Origin: Rhodanobacter sp. | GTDB lineage: Bacteria > Pseudomonadota > Gammaproteobacteria > Xanthomonadales > Rhodanobacteraceae | Direction: 5' to 3' | NCBI GenBank assembly: GCA_004298015.1 | Contig: SCSE01000068.1 | Coordinates: forward strand, 1 to 58,181 | DNA length: 58,181 nucleotides | Shown: positions 1 through 8,666 of the stretch, in pieces | Layout: each line of letters starts with the position of its first letter | Numbering within the stretch: position 1 is the first letter of the stretch | Notes under the pieces: generated by a model | What the model saw: the letters and a program-made list of their open reading frames with translations, nothing else | Told to the model about the DNA's origin: nothing | Database searches by the model: none | Program-made: the position numbers and the translations under genes

Positions 1-117
1 CGAGGACAGATTTTCGACGATTCGCCGGCCGATAGTCGTTCTATCGACCAAGAAACGGCGGAAATATGGACCGCGCAGGCAGATTTGCAGCCGATTCTTC
101 ATAAGTCCGACACGCTC

Positions 118-1260
118 CTAGGCGCTGGCGAGCCGGTTCAGGAAGCCCCCGATGGCGCGGCTGTAGTTGTCGATGTCGACCAGGAAGGCATCGTGACCTT
201 GCGGCGAGTCCAGCGCGACAAATTCCACGCTGGCGCCTGCGGCCTGCAGGCCTTCGGCAATCTGCTCCTGCTGTTGCAGCGGAAACAGGATGTCGGTACT
301 GACACCGATCACCATCGCACAGTCGATGCAGATGCGCTTGAGGCCCTCCAGTACGCTGCCGTGGCCATACTCGGCGATATCGAACCAGTCGCTGGCGCGT
401 GACAGATAGAGATAGCTGTTGGGATCAAAGTGACGCACAAACCGGCGGGCGTGGCCTTCCAGGTACGATTCGACCTGGAATTCGCGTGCGAAAGGTTCAT
501 CGGCGCGCTGCTCCGAATCGAGACGGATGCGGGCGAAACGACCGTTCCACTCCATTGCCGAGCGGTAGGTGATGACACCCAGCTTGCGCGCGATGCTCAT
601 GCCGGTATCGGGGTAGTGGTTGCTGTCTTTGGCATGGATGTCGTAGTTGCCTTCATCCCAGCGCGGATCAAGACGAATCGCCTCACGCTGCAACGAACGG
701 ATCGCGATCGCGAACGGCTGGGCCTGCGGGGCGGTATCCACGCTGATATGCGCACACACGCTGCCGGGATGCAGCAGCATGTAGGCCAGCGCGCTCATCC
801 CCCCCATGGAGCATCCGATCAGGCAGCCCAGGCGACTGATGCCGAGATGGCTGACGGTGGCATGGGCAGCGTTGGCGACATCTTCGAGTGCCAGTTCGGG
901 GAAGCTCAGCCGGTAAGGTTTGCCGCTGGCGGGATCGATCGAGGCAGGGCAGGTCGAGCCTTTGTCGCTGCCGAGTGAGTTCACGCAGATCACGAACCAG
1001 CGATCAGTGTCGATCGCCTTGCCGGGGCCGATCATGGCTTCCCACCAGCCGGGGCTCGGATCGCGGGAACTCGATGCGGCATGGGCACTGGGCGAGAGCC
1101 CGGTCAGGATCAATACGGCGTTGTCATGTGCAGGACTCAGTACCCCCCAGGTTTCGTACGCGATGTGGGCATCGTGCAACTGGCCTCCGCGTTTCATCGG
1201 AAACGGCGAGGGCAGCTCAAAGTAGAGCCTGGCGTCGCCCGCTTGTGCATTTGGCGCCAT
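118..1260 (-). CDS. metX: MetX-family acyltransferase (probable L-serine O-succinyltransferase)
   Basis: An alpha/beta-hydrolase acyltransferase of 380 residues, the usual MetX length. The nucleophile elbow GCSMGGM places the catalytic Ser near residue 151; the Asp (STDILFP) and His (QGHDAF) of the triad are near the C-terminus. MetX enzymes acylate homoserine with acetyl-CoA, but in Xanthomonadales this subfamily has been reassigned to L-serine O-succinyltransferase, feeding cysteine synthesis. The segment LTGLSPSAHAASS near residues 52-64 differs from the homoserine acetyltransferase pattern (LTGDSH-like) and fits that subfamily. The ATG overlaps the ccmI stop by one base (TGATG), so it looks translationally coupled to the ccm operon. 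The family is certain; the substrate is inferred. Confidence 0.9.
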   Translation of the reverse strand: MAPNAQAGDARLYFELPSPFPMKRGGQLHDAHIAYETWGVLSPAHDNAVLILTGLSPSAHAASSSRDPSPGWWEAMIGPGKAIDTDRWFVICVNSLGSDKGSTCPASIDPASGKPYRLSFPELALEDVANAAHATVSHLGISRLGCLIGCSMGGMSALAYMLLHPGSVCAHISVDTAPQAQPFAIAIRSLQREAIRLDPRWDEGNYDIHAKDSNHYPDTGMSIARKLGVITYRSAMEWNGRFARIRLDSEQRADEPFAREFQVESYLEGHARRFVRHFDPNSYLYLSRASDWFDIAEYGHGSVLEGLKRICIDCAMVIGVSTDILFPLQQQEQIAEGLQAAGASVEFVALDSPQGHDAFLVDIDNYSRAIGGFLNRLASA

Positions 1261-2318
1261 CAGTGCACCTTGTCGATGCGGATGTCGAGTGGCCGCTTGC
1301 TATCCACGGAAACGATGCCGGCATTGCCTTCGAGGTCGCCCGGCTGGGCCAACGGTCGACCGCTGTGGCTGATCCTGGCGCCGACAAATACTTTGCGCAC
1401 CGAGGAAAGCTTCATGCTGGGCCGCATCGCCATCGCGTCGTCGAGCGTGACGGTGACGGGCAGCCGGCTGGCAGGCATCCTGGCGACAGCCAGCGGCATC
1501 GGCGCTCCCTGGGTAGCCCGAGCGTAGACGTACAAGGTGTCTCCGGCGCGCAGTTTCGAGGTGAGTGCCGGTGCCAGCGAAACGTGTACCTGCAGCGAGG
1601 CCGTCGGTGCCGTCGGACCGGGAGTGCTGCTGCTCGACGCGGCACTTGCCGGTTCACGGGCAGCACGCTTGTCGGCAATGGCGATCTGTTCGGCGATGGC
1701 CTTGGCGACCTTCGAGCCCGGTTCAAGCTGCGGTTGCAGCAGGCGCCAGGTAGCGGCTGCCTCGCGATACTGGCCGTGCTGGAAATTACCGATGCCGAGC
1801 AACCACAGGCCGCGCTGACTGTCCGGTTGCAGCAGTACAGCGCGTTTGAGCAGGCTCAGTGCGCGTCCCTGGATCATGTGATCGCTGCGCTGCATGGAGT
1901 CATTTTCGGCCCAGCCGATCATCGCGCCGGCATTGTTGGGGTCGAGCTTCAACACGTGACCGTAGGCGTCGCGGGCGTCGGCTGGCTTGTGTTGCAAGGC
2001 ACGCGTCTGGGCAAGCAGCAACCATGCCTGCAGGTCGCCCGGATGCTGTACCAGGTGGGCGCGCAGCTCGGTTACGGCCTGCTGGATGGTGATTCTCGGC
2101 TGGGATTCTGCAGACGTCCCGTTCAGCGCGCGTGGCGTGCCTACCAGCAGGTACAAGCCGGCAGTCGCCAGCGGCAAAGCGAAAGCGATGCTCAGAACCA
2201 GAGCAAACGTAGCGCGCGATGGACCGTTGCGCCGGCCTTGCCGCACCATCGGCACCAACAGCAGGGCCAGCGCCACGGCGATCATTACCGTGGCGATCAT
2301 GTAGAAAGCGATTTTCAC
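1260..2318 (-). CDS. ccmI: Cytochrome c biogenesis protein CcmI
   Basis: 352 residues. Two N-terminal membrane helices (about residues 3-20 and 38-60) are followed by tetratricopeptide-type helical repeats (about 85-200) and a periplasmic C-terminal domain ending LDIRIDKVH. CcmI is the apocytochrome chaperone of the system I haem lyase: it binds the apocytochrome C-terminus and presents it to CcmF/CcmH. In E. coli the equivalent domain is fused to CcmH; here it is a separate gene. It overlaps ccmH by 4 bp upstream and metX by 1 bp downstream. An Ala/Ser-rich linker separates the repeats from the C-terminal domain. Confidence 0.93.
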   Translation of the reverse strand: MKIAFYMIATVMIAVALALLLVPMVRQGRRNGPSRATFALVLSIAFALPLATAGLYLLVGTPRALNGTSAESQPRITIQQAVTELRAHLVQHPGDLQAWLLLAQTRALQHKPADARDAYGHVLKLDPNNAGAMIGWAENDSMQRSDHMIQGRALSLLKRAVLLQPDSQRGLWLLGIGNFQHGQYREAAATWRLLQPQLEPGSKVAKAIAEQIAIADKRAAREPASAASSSSTPGPTAPTASLQVHVSLAPALTSKLRAGDTLYVYARATQGAPMPLAVARMPASRLPVTVTLDDAMAMRPSMKLSSVRKVFVGARISHSGRPLAQPGDLEGNAGIVSVDSKRPLDIRIDKVH

Positions 2319-2764
2319 CAGTCATCCCCGTTGTCGATAGGCGGTGTTTCGACGGGAACGCCGTCGCGATTGCGTTTGCGGATGGCGACTGCGACGACCA
2401 CCGCGCCGCCGAGCAGGATCAACAGGGGGCCGAACCAGAGCAGCCAGGTATCCGGTTTCAGAGGGGGGTCGTACAACACGAAATCGGAATAGCGGGCTAC
2501 CAGATACTGCTTGATCTGGGCGTCGCTCTTGCCATGCTGCATCTGCTGGAATACATCGAGGCGCAAGTCGCGGGCGAGCTCGGCATTGGAATCGGCCAGG
2601 CTTTCGTTCTGGCAGACCAGGCAGCGCAACTGACCGGTGAGGTGCTGGAAACGCACTTCCTCGGCATGGTTCTTGAACGGCAGCGGCTCGATGGCCTGGG
2701 CGTGGACGAGGCCGGCGAAGGTGAGCCCCGCCACGAGCAGCATCTGCAGGATAAGGCGCATCAC
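2315..2764 (-). CDS. ccmH: Cytochrome c maturation thiol oxidoreductase CcmH
   Basis: 149 residues, the short single-domain form. A signal peptide (residues 1-22, ending VHA) precedes the conserved LRCLVCQN motif, whose two cysteines reduce or hold the apocytochrome CXXCH thiols in the periplasm. A single C-terminal membrane helix (about 105-127, WLLWFGPLLILLGG) anchors it. It works with CcmG as reductant and with CcmF/CcmI in the haem ligation complex. It overlaps both ccmG and ccmI by 4 bp, so it is part of one polycistron. Confidence 0.95.
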   Translation of the reverse strand: MMRLILQMLLVAGLTFAGLVHAQAIEPLPFKNHAEEVRFQHLTGQLRCLVCQNESLADSNAELARDLRLDVFQQMQHGKSDAQIKQYLVARYSDFVLYDPPLKPDTWLLWFGPLLILLGGAVVVAVAIRKRNRDGVPVETPPIDNGDDW

Positions 2765-3303
2765 GGTGCTTCCTTTTTCAGCGCGGCAATCGCCGGGAGC
2801 AATTTCCTGGCGATCACTTCGGGCGTCAGCGGACCGATGTGCTTGTAGCGGATCACGCCTTTGGCATCGATCAGGAAACTCTCCGGTGCGCCATATACGC
2901 CGAAGTCGATCGCGGTGCGGCCCGAACGATCGGTGATGACCTCGCCGTAGGGATTGCCGTGTTCACGCAACCAGTTTTTGGCGTCGTTCGGGTCGTCCTT
3001 GTAGTTGTAACCGAGCAGCAGGATGCCAAGCTTCGAACCATCGGCCATCAAGGTCGGGTGCTCTTCGGCGCAGGCCACGCACCAACTGGCAAACACGTTG
3101 AGCAGGTAAGGCTTGCCGAGTAGGCTGGCCTTGCTCACGGTTTGCATGGGATCGTCGAGCCTGGGCAGGTTGAAGGCCGGCGCCGGCTTGTTGATCAGCG
3201 GCGACGGGACGTCGCGTGGATCGTGCTGGGTGTTCCACCAGATACCGAAGCCGAACAAGGCCACCAGCAGCATGAAGCCAAAAAACGGGAGCAAGCGGTT
3301 CAT
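2761..3303 (-). CDS. ccmG: Thiol:disulfide interchange protein CcmG/DsbE
   Basis: 180 residues with an N-terminal signal anchor (LLPFFGFMLLVALFGFGIWW) and a thioredoxin-like fold. The active site reads WCVACAEEHP; most CcmG proteins have WCPTC, so the CXXC dipeptide is VA rather than PT, while the following Glu-rich segment typical of CcmG (EEHP) is kept. It transfers reducing equivalents from the DsbD-type transporter to CcmH and the apocytochrome. It overlaps ccmF upstream and ccmH downstream by 4 bp each. Assignment is firm because of operon position as well as sequence. Confidence 0.95.
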   Translation of the reverse strand: MNRLLPFFGFMLLVALFGFGIWWNTQHDPRDVPSPLINKPAPAFNLPRLDDPMQTVSKASLLGKPYLLNVFASWCVACAEEHPTLMADGSKLGILLLGYNYKDDPNDAKNWLREHGNPYGEVITDRSGRTAIDFGVYGAPESFLIDAKGVIRYKHIGPLTPEVIARKLLPAIAALKKEAP

Positions 3304-5273
3304 GCGTTGTTTTCCTGTAGCACAAGCTCCTCCGCTGGCGAGCTTGCGGCCGCGCGCTTGATGCGGAACCGCTTGTCGGCGGCGGCAGTGAATCCGCCCA
3401 GCATCATCAGCAGGCCGCCACCCCAGATCCAGCGGATGAAGGGTTTGTAGTACAGCCGCATCGACCAGGCGCCCTCGATGTTGTTGGCGTCCATCGGCTC
3501 GCCCAGCGCGACGTAAAGATCACGGGTAAAACCGGCATCCACCGCCGATTCGGTCTGTACCTGACCACGGGGGTAGGTGCGCTTCTGCGGCTTCATCACC
3601 GTAACCGACTCACCATCGCGGGTAACCGTGATGACACCCTGGTCGGCGCGCCAGTTGGGTCCGGTGGTGCGTTGCACCCCATCGAAACGGAAGTCGTAGC
3701 CGCCGATATGCTGGGTCTGGCCCGGGGCCATTCGCACATCGCGGGTCACGCTCAACGAATCGGTCAGCAGCACCCCGGCGACGAAGACGCCCATGCCCAG
3801 ATGGGCCAGCAGCATGCCGGCCATTTCCGCGGGATAGCGGCGACCGGCAGGCACTTCGCGCCAGCGCTTGACGGCATAGAGCAGCACGCCGACGCCGAGC
3901 CAGACCAGGGTGGCGACCCCGGCGATCGGCTTGAGCTGCCCTTTGACGAAGAACGCCGCCACGATCGCGCAGGCGACTGCCGCAATGCCGGCGCGCAGCA
4001 ATACCTGCTTGAGCACGGCGGGATCACCCTTGTTCCAGCGCAGGAACGGCCCGAACGGCATCAGCAATACCACGGGCAGCATCAGCAGCGGAAACAACAG
4101 GCCGAAGTACGGCGGGCCGACGGAAATCTTGCCGAGGTTCAGCGCGTCGGCGATCAGCGGGAACAGTGTGCCGAGCAGCACCATCGCCGCGGCCACGGCA
4201 AACATCAGGTTGCCGATCAGCAGTGCGGTTTCACGCGACAGCACCTTGAACGGCTTGCCGCCAGCCACCCTGGGGGCGCGCAGCGCATACAGCAGCAGCG
4301 AACCGCCAACCACCACGGTCAGGAACGCCAGGATGAACACGCCGCGGCGTGGGTCGGAGGCAAACGCGTGGACCGAGGTGAGTACGCCCGAACGCACCAG
4401 GAAGGTGCCGAGCAGGCTCAGCGAGAAGGCGAATATCGACAGCAGGATGGTCCACGCGCGCAGGCTGCCCCGCTTCTCGGTGACCGCCTGTGCGTGGATC
4501 AGCGCCAGGCCGACCAGCCATGGCATGAAGCTGGCGTTTTCCACCGGATCCCAGAACCACCAGCCGCCCCAGCCCAGCTCGGCGTAGGCCCACCAGCTGC
4601 CGGCGACGATGCCCAGGGTGAGAAACCCCCATGCCATGTTCGTCCACGGTCTGGCCCAGCGCACCCAGGCCTGTTCCATTTCGCCGCCGAGCAGGCCGGC
4701 GATGGAAAATGCAAAGGCGACCGAAAACCCCACGTAACCCATGTACAGCACGGGCGGGTGAAAAGTCATGCCCGGGTCCTGCAGTACCGGGTTGAGGTCG
4801 GCGCCGTTGGCGGGCATCGGCAGCAGTCGTCCGAACGGGTCGGACGTGAGCAGGGTGAACAGCAGGAAACCCACCGCGACCAGCCCCATCACCGCCATGA
4901 CCCGCGAGGCGAAGACCTCCGGCAGTTTCTGGCTGAATGCGGCCAACGCAACCGTCCACACGTTGAGGATAAGGATCCACAGCAGCAGTGAACCCTCGTG
5001 CGCGCCCCATACGGCAGCAATCCGGTAATACCAGGGCAACTCGAGGTTCGAATTGTCCGCTACGTATTGCACGGAAAAATCGAAATGCAGGAAGGCCCAG
5101 ACCAGAATGCCGAACGCCATCGCGACGAAGACCGCCTGGCCGGCCGCGGCCGGTCGGGCGACCGCCATCAGCGCGCGATTGCCACGCCAGGCGCCGATCA
5201 ACGGCAGGATGCCCTGAGCCAGTGCTAGCAGCAGAGCCAGGATCAGTGCGAGTTGGCCGAGTTCGGGGATCAT
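3300..5273 (-). CDS. ccmF: Haem lyase CcmF
   Basis: 657 residues, the normal CcmF length, with about 15 predicted membrane helices. The periplasmic haem-binding WWD motif is visible as GWGGWWFWDPVENASF near residues 233-248, followed by conserved FLVRSGVLTSVHAFASDP. CcmF receives haem from holo-CcmE and attaches it to apocytochrome c on the periplasmic face together with CcmH and CcmI. It begins 105 bp after the ccmE stop, the largest spacer inside this operon, and overlaps ccmG at its 3' end. Confidence 0.96.
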   Translation of the reverse strand: MIPELGQLALILALLLALAQGILPLIGAWRGNRALMAVARPAAAGQAVFVAMAFGILVWAFLHFDFSVQYVADNSNLELPWYYRIAAVWGAHEGSLLLWILILNVWTVALAAFSQKLPEVFASRVMAVMGLVAVGFLLFTLLTSDPFGRLLPMPANGADLNPVLQDPGMTFHPPVLYMGYVGFSVAFAFSIAGLLGGEMEQAWVRWARPWTNMAWGFLTLGIVAGSWWAYAELGWGGWWFWDPVENASFMPWLVGLALIHAQAVTEKRGSLRAWTILLSIFAFSLSLLGTFLVRSGVLTSVHAFASDPRRGVFILAFLTVVVGGSLLLYALRAPRVAGGKPFKVLSRETALLIGNLMFAVAAAMVLLGTLFPLIADALNLGKISVGPPYFGLLFPLLMLPVVLLMPFGPFLRWNKGDPAVLKQVLLRAGIAAVACAIVAAFFVKGQLKPIAGVATLVWLGVGVLLYAVKRWREVPAGRRYPAEMAGMLLAHLGMGVFVAGVLLTDSLSVTRDVRMAPGQTQHIGGYDFRFDGVQRTTGPNWRADQGVITVTRDGESVTVMKPQKRTYPRGQVQTESAVDAGFTRDLYVALGEPMDANNIEGAWSMRLYYKPFIRWIWGGGLLMMLGGFTAAADKRFRIKRAAASSPAEELVLQENNA

Positions 5274-5378
5274 GATGGCAAGCCGGGTAGAGGGGGCAGG
5301 GAGTGGCTGACGGTGGACTGCAGGGGCGTCGAGATGAGCTGGCCCGGTGCAGGTAAAGGGCGACTGGAAGGCATCGAC

Positions 5379-5861
5379 TTATCCACCTTTTACGCCGGAT
5401 GCCGCGTTGCCGGACTCGTCAATTTTCTTGTCCGCGTGCGCCTTGGCCATGGCGTCCTTGAGCTCTTTCGGCATGTAGGTGGCATCGTGCTTGGCCAGCA
5501 CCTCGGTGGCGATAAAGCGGGCGTTGTCCATGTGGCCGGTGGCGATTACCGCCTGGTTGCCGCGGAACAGGTCGGGCAGGATGCCGGTGTACTCCACCGG
5601 CATCGCGCCGCCGGCGTCGACCACGGTGAAGGTGACCTTGAGCGAGGTGTCGCTGCGCTGGATCGAGCCGGCCTTGACCATGCCGCCGAGACGGAATGTC
5701 CGGTAGTGCGATGCCTGTCCCGACTGCACCTGGCTCGGCGTGAACAGGTAGTTCATGTTTTGCTGCAGTGCATAGATCCCCAGGCCGATCGCCAGGGATG
5801 CGGCCACGGCGACCACGGCCACGACAATCAGCCGTCGTTTACGGGTGGGATTCATGGGCAT
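5379..5861 (-). CDS. ccmE: Periplasmic haem chaperone CcmE
   Basis: 160 residues. An N-terminal signal anchor (about residues 10-30) is followed by an OB-fold beta-barrel. The haem-binding motif KHDATYMP gives the covalently haem-linked His at residue 125 and the conserved Tyr at 129, so this is the His-type CcmE. The tail after the motif is short and charged. CcmE takes haem from the CcmABCD ABC machinery and delivers it to CcmF. The start codon lies 10 bp inside the ccmD 3' end. Confidence 0.95.
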   Translation of the reverse strand: MPMNPTRKRRLIVVAVVAVAASLAIGLGIYALQQNMNYLFTPSQVQSGQASHYRTFRLGGMVKAGSIQRSDTSLKVTFTVVDAGGAMPVEYTGILPDLFRGNQAVIATGHMDNARFIATEVLAKHDATYMPKELKDAMAKAHADKKIDESGNAASGVKGG

Positions 5862-6103
5862 GGTCGTGATCCATCCGTCGAGGCGGCGGTTTGGGTGGGA
5901 GTTGTTGTGTCACTGGCTTGGGTGGCCTGCCGGGCACTTTGACGTGCCAGACGGGCATTTAGTTCACGCAGCACGCGTCGGCGACGGACGATCGGCGAGA
6001 GCGTGTCGGCGATCAGCACGGTGAAGAACACCGCGTAGGCTGGCCATACGTAGAGCGCATAACCGCCCATCGCGAAAAAGCCTTGCAGCGTATGGAAACT
6101 CAT
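5852..6103 (-). CDS. ccmD: Haem exporter small membrane protein CcmD
   Basis: A small protein of 83 residues beginning [20 protein letters not shown]. This start was chosen because its ATG overlaps the ccmC stop (ATGA) and because CcmD proteins start with a short segment and a single membrane helix (about residues 12-33, [20 protein letters not shown]) followed by a basic stretch ([15 protein letters not shown]). CcmD stabilises the CcmC-haem-CcmE complex and helps release holo-CcmE. The tail after residue 60 is a low-complexity Thr/Ser-rich extension longer than in most CcmD proteins. Confidence 0.9.
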   Translation of the reverse strand: MSFHTLQGFFAMGGYALYVWPAYAVFFTVLIADTLSPIVRRRRVLRELNARLARQSARQATQASDTTTPTQTAASTDGSRPCP

Positions 6104-6858
6104 CGCTTGCCCTCGCGCTGGGCGATCTGGCGTACCCATTCCTTGCCACTTTCCAGCGCCAGCAGGTCGGTGCGGGCGCGCCGGAACAGGCTGGCGGCAT
6201 AGTAGAACTTGGTGGCCAGTGTCACCGTCAGCAGCGGCCAGAGCATGTCCCAGGCAATCTTGGAGTGCCCGAAAATGTCGACGGTGCTGCCCTGGTGCAA
6301 GGTGTTCCACCAGGTTACCGAATAGTGCACGATCGGTACGTTGATGATGCCGATGATCGCCAGGAAGGCCGCCGCGCGTGCGCCCTGGCGACGGTCCTCG
6401 AAGGCGTGATACAGGCCGATCACCCCGAGATACAGGAACAGCAATACCAGCTCGGAGGTCAGCCGGGCATCCCAGGTCCACCAGGTACCCCACATCGGCT
6501 TGCCCCACAGTGAGCCGGTGACCAGGGTGATAAAGGTAAAGGCCGCGCCAATCGGCGCCGACTCCATGGCCACCACTTCGGCCAGCTTGATGCGCCACAC
6601 CAGCGCAATGAACGCGGACACGCCCATGACGCCGTAAATGAACATGCTCATCCAGGCGCTTGGGACATGGATGAAGATGATTCGGTAGGCATCACCTTGC
6701 TGGTAGTCGGGCGGCGCCAGTACCAGGCCGCCGTACAAGCCGATCGCGCCAAGCAGCAGCGCAAGCGCCATCATCCATGGCAGCAGGGTACCGGCGAAGC
6801 GGTAGAAGGTCGGTGGTGAGCTGAGCTTGTGCAGCCAGAGCGGAATCCAGTTAGACAT
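6100..6858 (-). CDS. ccmC: Haem export/CcmE-charging protein CcmC
   Basis: 252 residues with six predicted membrane helices. The WWD haem-handling motif is present as GTWWTWDARLTSELVL near residues 123-138, with periplasmic His residues flanking it (FIHVPSAW before, LHQGSTV after). CcmC presents haem to CcmE and is the key haem handler of the CcmABCD complex. It overlaps ccmD at its 3' end and is separated from ccmB by 18 bp. Confidence 0.96.
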   Translation of the reverse strand: MSNWIPLWLHKLSSPPTFYRFAGTLLPWMMALALLLGAIGLYGGLVLAPPDYQQGDAYRIIFIHVPSAWMSMFIYGVMGVSAFIALVWRIKLAEVVAMESAPIGAAFTFITLVTGSLWGKPMWGTWWTWDARLTSELVLLFLYLGVIGLYHAFEDRRQGARAAAFLAIIGIINVPIVHYSVTWWNTLHQGSTVDIFGHSKIAWDMLWPLLTVTLATKFYYAASLFRRARTDLLALESGKEWVRQIAQREGKR

Positions 6859-6876
6859 GGTGATGGATGAGTTCTC

Positions 6877-7563
6877 TCAAGCGTCCAGGGCGATACGGAG
6901 AGCCGCCGCACAGGCCAGCGGGCCCAGGGCCACAGCCAGGACCAGCGCGGCAGCGAGCCAGACGATCGGTGCAAGCCAGGGAAGCCCTTGCTGGGCGGCG
7001 GCGACAGCACCGGCGGCAAAGATCACCGCCGGCACGCACAAAGGCAGCAACATCAGCGCCAGAAGCATACCAGAGCGACGGGTGCCGGCTGTCAGCGCCA
7101 CCAGCACCGCCCCAAACAGGCTGAGCAGTGGCGTGGCCAGCAACAAGGCCAGCAGCAGCACGGGAATGACCGCGGCCGGCAGATGCAGCATGGCGGCAAG
7201 CAATGGGGTCGCCACGATCAGTGGAAGGGCGGTGGTGATCCAGTGGGCCAGGATCTTCATCCCCAGCATCAGTGCCAGTGGTTGCGGCGCGAGTACCAGC
7301 TGCTCCAGCGAGCCGTCCTCGATGTCGCTGCTGAACAGGACGTCCAGGGCCAGCAGCATCGACAGCAGGACGGTGACCAGGATCACGCCGCCGGCAATGC
7401 GTTGCAGCAAGGTATCTTCCGGACCCAGGGCGAAGGGAAACAGCATCGTCACGATCAGCGCGTACAGCACCGGCATGGCGATGTCGCCGCGGCGGCGCCA
7501 TGCCAGGGTAAGGTCGCGCCGCAGCATCGCGGTGCAGGCCCGTGCCAGTCCCGGGCGGATCAT
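6877..7563 (-). CDS. ccmB: Haem exporter permease CcmB
   Basis: 228 residues starting MIRPGLARACTAMLRRDL. This ATG overlaps the ccmA stop (ATGA); an upstream in-frame extension exists but lies inside ccmA and is not CcmB-like. About six hydrophobic helices follow. The family signature LFSSDIEDGSLEQL, with the acidic pair, is near residues 76-90. CcmB is the permease partner of the CcmA ATPase, whose ATP hydrolysis drives release of haem-charged CcmE from CcmC. Confidence 0.94.
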   Translation of the reverse strand: MIRPGLARACTAMLRRDLTLAWRRRGDIAMPVLYALIVTMLFPFALGPEDTLLQRIAGGVILVTVLLSMLLALDVLFSSDIEDGSLEQLVLAPQPLALMLGMKILAHWITTALPLIVATPLLAAMLHLPAAVIPVLLLALLLATPLLSLFGAVLVALTAGTRRSGMLLALMLLPLCVPAVIFAAGAVAAAQQGLPWLAPIVWLAAALVLAVALGPLACAAALRIALDA

Positions 7564-8195
7564 GCCTGCATCCGGATATGGCGTGGTTCGCCACCATGAA
7601 AACTCACGGCGCCATGGCTGGTCACCAGGGCCGCGCCGCCCTCGGCGGTGTGCGTCTCCAGCAGCCGGTTGACCAGTGAAATCCCGACTCGGTCGAGGTT
7701 GGCATAAGGTTCGTCCAGCAGCCACAGCGTTGCCGGCAGCAGCAGCAGTCGTGCCAGGGCCGCCCGTTTTTTCTGGCCGGCTGAAAGCCGCCGTATGGGT
7801 TCGTCCTCGTAGCCGCGCAGCCCTATATCCGCCAGTACCGACGCGAAGGTCTTGGCCGGATGCCGACCATGCAGGCCGGCGGCGATTTGCAGGTTTTCAC
7901 GCGGAGTGAGATCGGCCTTGAGACCGAGCTGGTGTCCAAGAAACAGGATGTCCCCGGCGCAGCTGTCGCGCTGCATGGGCTGGCCGCGCCAAAGCAGCTC
8001 GCCGCCGCCGACATGCAGCAGGCCCGCAAGAATACGTAGCAGCGTGGTCTTGCCGCTGCCATTGTCGCCTTCGACCAGCGCCAGTTCGCCCGCAGTCAGC
8101 TGAAAGCTGAGTGGAGCGAACACCGGCTCGTCCTGGCGATGGAAACTCAACGCTCGCGCTTCGAGTAGGGGCGTGGCGGTAGCGGCGACAGTCAT
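7560..8195 (-). CDS. ccmA: Haem exporter ATP-binding protein CcmA
   Basis: An ABC ATPase with Walker A GDNGSGKTT, signature LSAGQKKR and Walker B LWLLDEP, followed by the CcmA-typical YANLD. I place the start at the ATG giving MTVAATATPLL (211 residues); a TTG six codons upstream is also possible and would give 217. The D-loop and H-region (TSHG) are present. Within the CcmABCD complex it powers holo-CcmE release. The gene starts about 60 bp downstream of the DUF3293 gene and probably shares its transcript. Confidence 0.93.
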   Translation of the reverse strand: MTVAATATPLLEARALSFHRQDEPVFAPLSFQLTAGELALVEGDNGSGKTTLLRILAGLLHVGGGELLWRGQPMQRDSCAGDILFLGHQLGLKADLTPRENLQIAAGLHGRHPAKTFASVLADIGLRGYEDEPIRRLSAGQKKRAALARLLLLPATLWLLDEPYANLDRVGISLVNRLLETHTAEGGAALVTSHGAVSFHGGEPRHIRMQA

Positions 8196-8252
8196 CGTCC
8201 TGATTGTCCGCAATGCAGGTAGTGCTTGTCCATGCGGCTTGCTGCCACTGCC

Positions 8253-8666
8253 TCAGGAGGCCAGCAGGCGCAGGCGAGCGACACTGCCGCCGCGACCGTG
8301 CACGTAGGCATCCTGGCGGTAGCGACGGCCCAGCATGTCGAGTTCGGCGGTGTCGATGCCGATCACGAACAAGCTCGGTTCGCTCCAGTCGTCGACCATT
8401 CCGACCCCGATGGCGGGAAATACCCGTGCCGCCGGCGCTTCACGCAGCGAGGTCAGCAGCAGTTGCTGGCGCGCCAGGTTTTCGGCCTCGGCATGCGGCT
8501 GCGAGTGCGGATTCCATGCCGTGATGAAACCCCAGGGCAGCGTGCCGGTGATGGCCTGCAACGGGGGCGGTAGCGGCTGGTCGATGCGGATGCTTGCCCA
8601 TCTGACCTCATCCAGGCAGACCAAGTAGCAGGTGCTCCGAAACGCGCGCAGTGTGGCGTCATCCAT
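8253..8666 (-). CDS. DUF3293 domain-containing protein
   Basis: 137 residues, starting MDDATLRAFRSTCYLV; the ATG lies 8 bp inside the 3' end of kmo, so the two are probably translationally coupled. Recognisable DUF3293 features are the central GFITAWNPHS segment and the FVIGIDTAELDMLGRRYRQDAYV segment near the C-terminus. The family has no known function. No signal peptide or membrane segment is seen, so it should be cytoplasmic. Its fixed place between kmo and ccmA is the only functional hint. Confidence 0.8.
   Translation of the reverse strand: MDDATLRAFRSTCYLVCLDEVRWASIRIDQPLPPPLQAITGTLPWGFITAWNPHSQPHAEAENLARQQLLLTSLREAPAARVFPAIGVGMVDDWSEPSLFVIGIDTAELDMLGRRYRQDAYVHGRGGSVARLRLLAS

Noticed and set aside
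1..117. An open plus-strand frame runs from base 1 through the end of metX, and a small CGATAG/CTATCG hairpin lies at 30-46.
   Set aside because: The frame continues antisense through metX without a start or recognisable family, and the hairpin lacks a T run; it may be the edge of another gene but nothing supports a call.
3672..4991. Plus-strand open frame of 439 codons opposite ccmF.
   Set aside because: Gln/His/Arg-rich translation typical of the antisense of a GC-rich membrane protein gene; ccmF is certain.
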